From positions 1 through 40,117 of the forward strand of contig NZ_CAAF010000041.1 in the NCBI RefSeq assembly GCF_000359125.1: a DNA stretch of 40,117 nt, written 5' to 3'. A model generated the notes under the pieces. It made no database searches and was not told the DNA's origin. It saw only the letters and a list, made by a program, of their open reading frames with translations. A program made the translations under genes and the position numbers. Position 1 is the stretch's first letter. Every line of letters begins with the position of its first letter. This DNA is from Mesorhizobium sp. STM 4661 (lineage in GTDB: Bacteria > Pseudomonadota > Alphaproteobacteria > Rhizobiales > Rhizobiaceae). Positions 16,229 through 23,414 of this stretch are shown here, in pieces.

Positions 16229-16978
16229 ATGAGCGTGGCTGAAAAATCCCAGAAGAAATCCGGCGGGCTTGGCGAAACCGTCAGCGTCATCGTCCAGGCG
16301 CTTTTGCTCGCGCTGGTCATCCGCACGCTGCTGTTCCAGCCGTTCTCGATCCCCTCCGGGTCGATGCGGCCGACCTTGCTCGAGGGCGACTATCTCTTCG
16401 TCACCAAATGGTCCTACGGCTTCTCCCGCTATTCGCTCCCCTTCGGGCCTGACATCTTTTCGGGCCGCATCTGGGGCGCCGAGCCGAAGCGCGGCGACGT
16501 GGCGGTGTTCAAGTTCCCGCCGGACCCTTCCGTCGACTACATCAAGCGCGTCGTCGGCCTGCCGGGCGATAAGATCCAGGTCAAGGACGGCCAGCTCTTC
16601 ATCAACGGCGTCGGCGTGCCGCGCCAAAAGGTCGGACAGATCGACAATCGCGATATCACCGAGGAAAGCGGACCGGTCGACGTCTATCGCGAGACCCTGC
16701 CGAACGGCGTCAGCTATGACACGCTCGACCTGACGCCGAATTCGATCGGCGACAACACCCGGGAATTCGATGTGCCGCCCGGCCACTATTTCATGATGGG
16801 CGACAACCGCGACAACTCCGCGGACAGCCGCTTCACTGTCGGTTTCGTGCCGGACGAGAATTTGGTCGGCCGCGCCAACCTCATCTTCTTCTCGATCGCC
16901 GGCGGCGCCAGCCCGCTCGAAATCTGGAAGTGGCCGTCGCTGATGCGGGCGTCGCGCCTGTTCCACTTCGTCAACTGA
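16229..16978 (+). CDS. lepB: Signal peptidase I
   Basis: LepB is the membrane protease that removes signal peptides from exported proteins, using a Ser-Lys dyad. The 249-residue product has one N-terminal transmembrane helix (about 17-38), the nucleophile Ser45 in IPSGSMRPTLLEGD, the general base Lys106 in YIKRVVGLPGD, and the MGDNRDNSADSR box near residue 190. GAGG lies five bases before ATG 16229. Its stop overlaps the rnc start by one base (TGATG). It belongs to the conserved acpS-lepB-rnc-era run. Confidence 0.97.
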   Translation: MSVAEKSQKKSGGLGETVSVIVQALLLALVIRTLLFQPFSIPSGSMRPTLLEGDYLFVTKWSYGFSRYSLPFGPDIFSGRIWGAEPKRGDVAVFKFPPDPSVDYIKRVVGLPGDKIQVKDGQLFINGVGVPRQKVGQIDNRDITEESGPVDVYRETLPNGVSYDTLDLTPNSIGDNTREFDVPPGHYFMMGDNRDNSADSRFTVGFVPDENLVGRANLIFFSIAGGASPLEIWKWPSLMRASRLFHFVN

Positions 16979-17694
16979 TGGCTTTGAAACGCCCGACTGG
17001 CGAAACATTGGCTGGTGTGGTGGAGGCCAGGACAGGGCATGCTTTCAGGGACATGCGGCTGCTCGAGACCGCGCTGACCCATTCCAGCGCGGTCAAGGCG
17101 GTCAGGAACAACGAGCGCCTCGAATTTCTCGGCGACCGGGTGCTTGGCCTCATCGTCGCCGATATGCTTCTCCAGCAGTTTCCCGACGCTCCTGAAGGAG
17201 AAATCGCGCCGCGATTCAATGCGCTGGTCGATTCGCGCACATGCTCCGAGGTCGGCGTTGAAATGGAGCTGGACGATCTGGTTCGCGCCGACGCTGCCTT
17301 GAAGTCGCGGTCGCGAGGTTTGGGCGGCAGTTACCTCGCCGATGCGGTCGAAGCCCTGATTGCGGCGATTTATATGGATGGCGGCATCGACGCTGCCCGA
17401 CATTTCGTCATGCGTTATTGGGAGCCGCGCTCCGGCATGGTGGTCGTCAAGCCACCCAATCCCAAATCCGAATTGCAGGAATGGGTTGCCAAAACCAGCG
17501 ATGCCCGTCCTGAATACGTGATCCAAAACCGCGAAGGGCCGGATCACCGGCCGGTTTTCACGGTTTGTGTGCGGGTTGACGGTTTTGCGCCGTCAAGTGG
17601 CACAGGGGGGTCCCGCAGGGCTGCCGAAGAAGCGGCGGCCTCGGCCTTTCTGCTTCGCGAAGGCGTCTGGCCCAACCAAGGGGATGCGGCATGA
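16978..17694 (+). CDS. rnc: Ribonuclease III
   Basis: RNase III cuts double-stranded RNA, including rRNA precursors and sRNA-mRNA duplexes. The 238-residue protein has the signature NERLEFLGDRVLG (Glu46, Glu49, Asp53) and the second acidic pair Asp122/Glu125 in ADAVEALIAAIYMDGG. A C-terminal dsRNA-binding domain follows (about 160-232, with KSELQEWVAK and SRRAAEEAAASAFL). The frame is open further upstream, but ATG 16978 overlapping the lepB stop is the natural start. Its end overlaps era as ATGA. Confidence 0.97.
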   Translation: MALKRPTGETLAGVVEARTGHAFRDMRLLETALTHSSAVKAVRNNERLEFLGDRVLGLIVADMLLQQFPDAPEGEIAPRFNALVDSRTCSEVGVEMELDDLVRADAALKSRSRGLGGSYLADAVEALIAAIYMDGGIDAARHFVMRYWEPRSGMVVVKPPNPKSELQEWVAKTSDARPEYVIQNREGPDHRPVFTVCVRVDGFAPSSGTGGSRRAAEEAAASAFLLREGVWPNQGDAA

Positions 17695-18623
17695 CCGCCA
17701 CTGAAGACGCCACCCCGCCTGTGGAAGCCGCCGCTACCCGTTCGGGTTTCGTCGCGCTGATCGGCGCGCCCAACGCCGGAAAATCGACGCTGGTCAATCA
17801 ACTGGTCGGCGCCAAGGTGTCGATCGTCACCCACAAGGTGCAGACCACCCGCGCGATCGTGCGCGGCATCGCCACGCATGAGAACGCGCAGATCGTTTTC
17901 GTCGACACGCCCGGCATCTTCAAGCCGAGGCGGCGGCTGGACACGGCGATGGTCACCACAGCCTGGGGCGGCGCCAAGGACGCCGATATCGTGCTGCTCC
18001 TGATCGACGCCGAGCGCGGCATCAGGGGCGATGCCGAGGCCATTCTCGAACGGCTGAAGGATGTCCGTCAGCCGATGGTGCTGATCCTCAACAAGGTCGA
18101 CCGGGTCAAGCATGAGGCGCTTTTGGCTCTGTCCGCGGCAGCCAATGAAAAAGTACCTTTCAAGCGGACCTTCATGGTTTCGGCGCTGACCGGGTCTGGC
18201 TGCAAGGACCTGCTCGACTATCTCGCACAAGCCCTGCCGGTCGGCCCCTGGTACTATCCCGAGGACCAGATCTCCGACCTGCCCATGCGCCAGCTTGCGG
18301 CCGAGATCACCCGCGAGAAACTCTATCTCAGGCTGCATCAGGAACTGCCTTACTCCTCCCACATCGAGACCGAGAAATGGGAAGAGAAGAAGGATGGCTC
18401 GGTGCGCATCGACCAGACCATCTATGTCGAGCGCGACAGCCAGAAGAAGATCGTGCTCGGCCATAAGGGCGAGACCATCCGCGCCATAGGCCAGGCGGCG
18501 CGCATGGAGATAGCAGGCATCCTCGAACAGAAGGTGCACCTGTTCCTGTTCGTCAAGGTGCGCGAGAATTGGGGCGACGACCCCGAGCGCTATCGCGAGA
18601 TGGGGCTCGAGTTTCCGCATTAG
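17691..18623 (+). CDS. era: GTPase Era
   Basis: Era is a ribosome-assembly GTPase that binds the 3' end of 16S rRNA. The 310-residue protein shows G1 GAPNAGKST, the TTRA switch, G3 DTPG, G4 NKVD and a C-terminal KH domain (GHKGETIRAIG). The first 18 residues are an extra N-terminal tail. It starts within the rnc stop (ATGA), so rnc and era are translationally coupled. In relatives recO usually comes next; here it lies 3.4 kb further on. Confidence 0.97.
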   Translation: MTATEDATPPVEAAATRSGFVALIGAPNAGKSTLVNQLVGAKVSIVTHKVQTTRAIVRGIATHENAQIVFVDTPGIFKPRRRLDTAMVTTAWGGAKDADIVLLLIDAERGIRGDAEAILERLKDVRQPMVLILNKVDRVKHEALLALSAAANEKVPFKRTFMVSALTGSGCKDLLDYLAQALPVGPWYYPEDQISDLPMRQLAAEITREKLYLRLHQELPYSSHIETEKWEEKKDGSVRIDQTIYVERDSQKKIVLGHKGETIRAIGQAARMEIAGILEQKVHLFLFVKVRENWGDDPERYREMGLEFPH

Positions 18624-18628
18624 GTCCC

Positions 18629-19540
18629 ATGGACGGCAAGCTGAACATCGATACAGCTCTTGTCGGCCGCCTGGTCGACACGCAATTCCCCCGGTGGAAG
18701 GGCCTTGCGGTCAGGCCGGTTGCATCGGGCGGCTGGGACAACAGGACCTTTCATCTCGGCGACGAGATGCTCGTGCGGCTGCCGAGCGCTGACGCCTATT
18801 CGCTGCAAGTCGAAAAAGAGCTTCGCTGGTTGCCAAGGCTGGCACCGCTGCTGCCGCTGCCGATCCCCGTGCCCCTGGCGATGGGGATCCCGGCCGAGAA
18901 CTATCCCTGGCATTGGTCCATCTATCGCTGGATCGAAGGCGAGACAGCGAAGCGGGAGCGTATCGCCAGCCTGTCGCAATTCGCGGCCAGCCTGGCCGAG
19001 TTCCTGGTCACCTTGCAACGGATCGATCCCACCGGCGGGCCGCCACCCGGACAGCACAACTTTTTTCGCGGCGGACCGCTCAGCGTCTACGATCGTGAAA
19101 CCCGGCGGGCAATCGCAGCGCTCGACGGCAAGATCGACGCGGAGGCCGCGAGTGCGGTGTGGGAGGCAGCGCTTGCCGCAACATGGCATGGCGCTGCCGT
19201 CTGGTTCCACGGCGACGTCAGTTGGGGAAATCTGTTGGTCAGGCAAGGACGGCTGAGCGCCGTGATCGACTTCGGCACGTCGGGCGTCGGTGATCCCTCA
19301 TGCGATCTGGCGATTGCGTGGACGCTGTTCGAAGGCAAGAGCCGGGACGTGTTTCGTGCTGGTCTTCCCGCCGATGAAGCAATGTGGGCGCGAGGCCGTG
19401 GCTGGACGCTGTGGAAGGCGCTGATTACGCTCGCCGGACAGATAGACGTCAATCCGGTCGAAACTGAAAAGTCCCGACATGTGATCGATGAAGTGCTCGC
19501 CGATCACGTGCGCGTGATGCCGCCGCAAGATGGAGCCTAG
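18629..19540 (+). CDS. Aminoglycoside phosphotransferase (APH) family kinase
   Basis: A 303-residue kinase-fold protein. The catalytic loop is FHGDVSWGNLLV (Asp as base, Asn for metal), followed by IDFGTSGVGDPSCDLA, which takes the place of the DFG motif. The N-terminal lobe has ASGGWDNRTFHLG and VRLPSADAYSLQVEKE (ATP-binding lysine region replaced by Arg, as in many members). The WSIYRWIEGE hinge is also typical. Members phosphorylate aminoglycosides, choline, sugars or other small molecules; nothing here proves a resistance role. ATG 18629 lies five bases after the era stop, so it is probably read from the same transcript. Confidence 0.88.
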   Translation: MDGKLNIDTALVGRLVDTQFPRWKGLAVRPVASGGWDNRTFHLGDEMLVRLPSADAYSLQVEKELRWLPRLAPLLPLPIPVPLAMGIPAENYPWHWSIYRWIEGETAKRERIASLSQFAASLAEFLVTLQRIDPTGGPPPGQHNFFRGGPLSVYDRETRRAIAALDGKIDAEAASAVWEAALAATWHGAAVWFHGDVSWGNLLVRQGRLSAVIDFGTSGVGDPSCDLAIAWTLFEGKSRDVFRAGLPADEAMWARGRGWTLWKALITLAGQIDVNPVETEKSRHVIDEVLADHVRVMPPQDGA

Positions 19541-19655
19541 GCCCGCACGGCGGCCGCGTTCGTCGTCTCTCCGTCATACACGCTGCCTATAGGCTCTGCG
19601 AAAGACCCGCTTCCGGGCTGACACGGAACAAGCGGGCATGCAGCCAGATTAGGAC

Positions 19656-20363
19656 ATGACCAAGCCTTGGAATCGCACCGACCCGACCCATCAGACCGGG
19701 TTTGCCCATCAAACGGGGTTTGCAAGCGCCGTCGCTGCTGAGGTCGAGCAGGCGCTGCTGCGGCGAGACGAGATCAAGAATGGTGATGCGGTCGTCGCCG
19801 GCAAGATTGCCGGCGCCGTCGCCGCTGCCACCGTCCTGCTTGCGCCGGGGGATCTGCAAGCCATCGACACCACGCTGGAAAGATTGCCCGGCATTGTACT
19901 GCAATTCGTGCGCGCGCTGGCAGCCGAAGCCGCGAGCCGCGGACCGGTCGCGTCGGCGTCCGGCGGCGCGCAGGTCCGAAGCCGGTTGGCCGGAAACGAC
20001 GACATTGATCTGATGCGGGTCGAGGACTGGGCGGGGCGGGTTGCCGGACCGACTTTTCTGGAAGAAAAACTTGGCATTTCGCGATCGACCCTGCATCGCT
20101 GGCAGCGCAACGGCAAGGTGGTTGCCCTGCGCACCGGCGGCCGCAAACATGTGTTTCCCCTGGCGCAGTTCGTCGATGGCAGGCCGGTGCCCGGCATCGG
20201 CGAGGTGTTGTCGTCGATACCGAATCCGCGGCGCGCCTGGTCCTGGCTGATCAGCCCTGTCGCCGGCCTCGATGGTCGCATTCCCATTGAAATGCTCAAA
20301 CAGGATCTGGTTGCGGATGTCGTCTTCGCAGCGCAGAGCGTGTTGACGACAAAATTTGAATAA
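19656..20363 (+). CDS. Putative DNA-binding protein, Xre/MbcA/ParS-like C-terminus
   Basis: A 235-residue protein of uncertain role. Residues about 125-175 look like a helix-turn-helix with a wing (FLEEKLGISRSTLHRWQRNGKV, then RTGGRKHVFPLAQF). The last 50 residues (NPRRAWSWLISPVAGLDGRIPIEML) resemble the toxin-binding domain (DUF2384) of MbcA/ParS antitoxins. No RES-domain or other toxin gene is adjacent, so it would be an orphan regulator. Near the N-terminus HQTGFA occurs twice in tandem. A stretch at 55-105 is Ala-rich and helical. ATG 19656 has AGG only two to three bases upstream, so initiation is likely weak or the start differs. Confidence 0.6.
   Translation: MTKPWNRTDPTHQTGFAHQTGFASAVAAEVEQALLRRDEIKNGDAVVAGKIAGAVAAATVLLAPGDLQAIDTTLERLPGIVLQFVRALAAEAASRGPVASASGGAQVRSRLAGNDDIDLMRVEDWAGRVAGPTFLEEKLGISRSTLHRWQRNGKVVALRTGGRKHVFPLAQFVDGRPVPGIGEVLSSIPNPRRAWSWLISPVAGLDGRIPIEMLKQDLVADVVFAAQSVLTTKFE
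19690..19725 (+). repeat. 18-bp tandem duplication in the coding region
   Basis: Two consecutive 18-base units (19690-19707 and 19708-19725) encode the residues HQTGFA twice and differ at only a few bases. It looks like a small in-frame duplication. Confidence 0.6.
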
Positions 20364-20726
20364 TTTTCGGCGATAGGAGGATTTTTCTCCTAAAAAAATC
20401 ACATTTTAGAAAATTGACGTGCCCATATTATGGTTAGCCGTTTAAGGTCATTTGTATTTATCGCAAATATATGACGATGTGCCGATTGTTTCATTTGTAT
20501 CATTAGGTAATTGGCATAAGTGATATTTGTGCAACAAGAATTTAAACTGTCAATGCGCTAGGGATTATTTCCGGAATCGTCATTGAACGCGGAGGATCGA
20601 TGGGTATGTTCGCCGCCGAAAAGGGAAAGCGGTGCGGGCCTTTTTCGATGTGGGTGAGGTGGGTGATGTCGCCGCTCCGCCACGCAATCCGAAGCCATTT
20701 TTAACTTTGACTGGAGAGGTCAGAAA
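20364..20726. other. AT-rich leader region of the second porin gene
   Basis: These 363 bases hold no gene. The first 240 are strikingly AT-rich compared with the genome around them and include a small hairpin, TAGGAG (20374-20379) with CTCCTA (20387-20392), followed by A bases and so not a terminator. GGAGAGG lies before the porin ATG at 20727. A promoter, a long leader or a regulator-binding region is likely; I could not place a convincing -35/-10 pair. Confidence 0.45.
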
Positions 20727-21872
20727 ATGAATATCAAGAGCCTTCTTCTCGGCTCAGCCGCGGCGTTGATCGCGGTCTCCGGCGCTCGCGCCGCGGACGC
20801 TGTCGTCGTCGCCGAACCGGAACCGGCCGAATACGTCAAGATCTGCGACGTCTACGGCGCCGGCTACTTCTATATCCCCGGCACCGAGACCTGCCTGCGC
20901 ATCGGCGGCTATCTCCGCTACGACATGGGCGTCGGCGATTCCGGCTCGCTGGATGGCGCCAATAACGTTCCCGATCACATGGACGGCGGAACGAACGACA
21001 CTTGGTATAAGAACATGCGTTTCACGCTGAGGACTTATACCGGCCAGGAAACCGAGCTCGGCACGCTGAAGACCTTCACCGAGACTCGCTTCCAGTTCGG
21101 CAACTCCTCCGGCGACTATGATGACCAGACACCGGTCAACAACGGCTGGCAGGCCGGCAACAAGACCACCAGCCTCAACTTCGCCTGGATACAGCTCGGT
21201 GGCCTGCGCGTCGGTAAGGATGAAACGGTATACGACCAGTTCATCGGTTATGCCGGCAATGTCATCCAGGACACGCTCATCCCGTATGGTGTCAAGGATA
21301 CCAATCTCATCAGCTACTACTTCGACGCTGGCAGCGGCTTCACGGGCGTGGTCTCGCTCGAAGAAGGCACTGGCGTCAACACGATCGACAGCTATGTTCC
21401 GCATGTCGTCGGCGGTTTGAAGTACAAGGGCGACTGGGGTGCGATCACCGGCGTCGCGGCCTATGACAGCAACTACGAGGAAGTGTCCGGCAAGGTCCGT
21501 TTGGACGTCAACGTCAGCAAGGAACTGTCGCTGTTCGTCATGGGCGGCTACGGCACCAACGACAACATCGACGACTTCGGCACAGGCCGTACCCAATACA
21601 AGCCGTGGGGCGGAAACTGGGCGATCTGGGGTGGCGGCACCTATAAGTTCAACGACAAGACCTCGTTCAACGCCCAGATCTCCTATGACGACTGGAAGAA
21701 CCTCGGCGTAGCTGCCAACGTAGCCTACACCATTGTGCCCGGCTACACGATCACGGCTGAAGTCGATTACCTCAATGCAGGAAAATTCGACGACCTCGAC
21801 TTCAACAACTGGACCAAGGCCGACAAGAAGAGCAGCGTCGGCGGCATCGTCCGCTTCCAGCGTAATTTCTAA
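20727..21872 (+). CDS. Porin, Omp2/RopA family
   Basis: A complete outer-membrane porin of 381 residues. A signal peptide (MNIKSLLLGSAAALIAVSG, cleavage near ARA-AD) is followed by the family hallmark EYVKICDVYGAGYFYIPG, then alternating strands of a 16-stranded barrel and a C-terminal Phe (VRFQRNF). It is a close paralogue of the partial gene at the window start, with a shorter loop around residues 130-150. GGAGAGG gives a good ribosome site. A perfect 11-bp terminator follows, so it is a single-gene transcript behind a long AT-rich leader. It separates recO from era. Confidence 0.95.
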   Translation: MNIKSLLLGSAAALIAVSGARAADAVVVAEPEPAEYVKICDVYGAGYFYIPGTETCLRIGGYLRYDMGVGDSGSLDGANNVPDHMDGGTNDTWYKNMRFTLRTYTGQETELGTLKTFTETRFQFGNSSGDYDDQTPVNNGWQAGNKTTSLNFAWIQLGGLRVGKDETVYDQFIGYAGNVIQDTLIPYGVKDTNLISYYFDAGSGFTGVVSLEEGTGVNTIDSYVPHVVGGLKYKGDWGAITGVAAYDSNYEEVSGKVRLDVNVSKELSLFVMGGYGTNDNIDDFGTGRTQYKPWGGNWAIWGGGTYKFNDKTSFNAQISYDDWKNLGVAANVAYTIVPGYTITAEVDYLNAGKFDDLDFNNWTKADKKSSVGGIVRFQRNF

Positions 21873-21894
21873 CAGATCGACTGACCTTACCAGG

Positions 21895-21928
21895 CCGCCC
21901 GCAGCGTATTGCTGCGGGCGGTTTTTTT
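21895..21928 (+). terminator. Strong Rho-independent terminator of the second porin
   Basis: CCGCCCGCAGC (21895-21905) pairs perfectly with 21911-21921 around the loop GTATT and is followed by seven T. It should isolate recO from porin transcription. Confidence 0.95.
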
Positions 21929-22006
21929 GTGGGTGGTTGCGAGAGCCGGCCTGGGCGCCAAGCCCATACCTTGATTTCGCCACCCGATCGGTGAAAAGCT
22001 CTGGGC

Positions 22007-22783
22007 ATGGAATGGCGCGATGAGGGAATCATTCTCGGCACCCGCAAGCATGGCGAAACCAGTGCCATCCTCGAGGTGATGACACGTGCGCATGGCCGCC
22101 ACCTCGGCCTCGTGCGCGGCGGCCGCTCGCGCAAGCAGCAGCCGGTGCTGCAGCCCGGCAACCGCGTCGACCTGCTGTGGCGGGCGCGGCTCGACGAGCA
22201 TCTCGGCACCTTCCAGGCCGAGGCGATCGAGATGAATGCCGCCCGGCTGATGGACAGCGCCGTCGCCGTCTATGGCCTGCAGACCATGGCCGCGCATCTG
22301 CGCCTGCTGCCCGAGCGCGACGCCCATGGCGGCCTCTACGAGACGCTGGCCGTGATGATCGTCTACCTCGACGATGCCGATGCCGCCGGCGAACTGGTGG
22401 CGCGCTTCGAGTTGCTCGTTCTCGACGAGCTCGGCTTCGGCCTCGATCTCAGCCAGTGCGCGGCGACCGGCGCCGGGCAGGATCTTGCCTATGTCTCGCC
22501 GAAATCCGGGCGCGCGGTGTCGCGCCAGGCCGGTGCGCCATGGCGCGACAAGATGCTGCCGCTGCCCGCCTTCCTGCAGCGCGGCTCCGGCCTGCGCGCC
22601 GATCCGGCGGCGATCGAGGATGCTTTCCGGCTGACCGGCTTCTTCTTTTCCCGCCATGTCTACGAACCGCGTGGCATCGAGCCGCCCGGCGCTCGCGCCG
22701 GCTTCCTCGCGGCGTTGCGCAAGCATCACGCGCCCGGCAAGCCCGTCGCTGGACAAGCCGTCGCCGGAGAGATCACCAGATGA
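22007..22783 (+). CDS. recO: DNA repair protein RecO
   Basis: RecO helps load RecA on SSB-coated single strands in the RecFOR pathway. The 258-residue product begins [22 protein letters not shown], typical of the OB-fold N-terminal domain, followed by LVRGGRSRK and [15 protein letters not shown]; the helical C-terminal domain includes [13 protein letters not shown] and [15 protein letters not shown]. The zinc-binding cysteine set of some RecO proteins is absent, as is common in alphaproteobacteria. The gene overlaps the next one as ATGA. It is separated from era by the porin and two other genes. Confidence 0.93.
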   Translation: MEWRDEGIILGTRKHGETSAILEVMTRAHGRHLGLVRGGRSRKQQPVLQPGNRVDLLWRARLDEHLGTFQAEAIEMNAARLMDSAVAVYGLQTMAAHLRLLPERDAHGGLYETLAVMIVYLDDADAAGELVARFELLVLDELGFGLDLSQCAATGAGQDLAYVSPKSGRAVSRQAGAPWRDKMLPLPAFLQRGSGLRADPAAIEDAFRLTGFFFSRHVYEPRGIEPPGARAGFLAALRKHHAPGKPVAGQAVAGEITR

Positions 22784-23303
22784 GCGAAGTGGAACTCTAT
22801 CCCGGCCGGGTTTCGCCGCTCGGCCTCGGCACAATTCCGCATGCCGATATCCTGGAATACACCGGACTTGAGCTGCTCCAGCGCATCATCGACAACAAAT
22901 ACCCGGCGCCGCCGATTTCCTTCCAACTCAGCTTCGACCTTACCGAAGTGTCCGAAGGACGCGCGGTGTTTCGCGGCATGCCGAACGAGCGCTACCTCAA
23001 TCCGCTCGGCGGCGTGCATGGCGGCTGGGCCGCGACGCTCCTGGATTCGGCTCTTGGCTGTGCGGTGCAGACACTGCTCGACAAGGGTGAGGCCTATACG
23101 ACACGACGGCTGAGTTCAAGGTGAACCTGACGCGGCCGATCACGCCGAAGACCGGCGAAGTGGTCTGCGAGGGCAAGGTGGTGCACAAGGGTCGCACGCT
23201 GGCGGTTTCGGAAGCGACGCTGAAGGATGCCAATGGCAAGCTGCTGGCTTTCGGCACCGAAACATGCTCGATCTTTCCGGCGGCCAATCTGGCGGCCCGT
23301 TGA
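22780..23303 (+). pseudogene. Hotdog-fold (PaaI-like) thioesterase, frameshifted
   Basis: The first frame gives a PaaI/YdiI-type thioesterase up to residue about 107 (ISFQLSFDLTEVSEGRAVF, NPLGGVHGGWAATLLDSALG), then leaves the family and stops at 23124. The continuation VNLTRPITPKTGEVVCEGKV ... EATLKDANGKLLAFGTETC lies in another frame and ends at 23303. The shift occurs near 23098-23115 in ACGACACGACGG, a short repeat where two or five extra bases would explain it. Both halves are well conserved, so the damage is recent or a sequencing error. The start overlaps the recO stop (ATGA). An intact protein would hydrolyse acyl-CoA thioesters. Confidence 0.8.
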
Positions 23304-23318
23304 GTTTGCCCGGCCGCT

Positions 23319-23390
23319 TGGCGGCCGTATTGTCCGGTCGTCGCCTGGCGGCCGTATTTGAGTGTCAGTGAAAACTGCGTGTCAGTGAAA
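23319..23390 (+). repeat. Two short direct duplications before the DUF2339 gene
   Basis: TGGCGGCCGTATT occurs at 23319-23331 and 23346-23358, and GTGTCAGTGAAA at 23362-23373 and 23379-23390. They could be slippage products or paired binding sites in the gap between the thioesterase remnant and the next gene. Confidence 0.6.
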
Positions 23391-23414
23391 CTGGTCTGGT
23401 TTGGGGGAACCGCC

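Noticed and set aside
18629..19540. Aminoglycoside resistance gene
   Set aside because: The fold fits, but the family is broad and the setting is a chromosomal housekeeping region; no evidence points to drug modification.
20374..20400. A hairpin followed by A bases after the MbcA/ParS-like gene, considered as a terminator
   Set aside because: The tract after the stem is A and not T on the plus strand, and no T tract follows on the minus strand.
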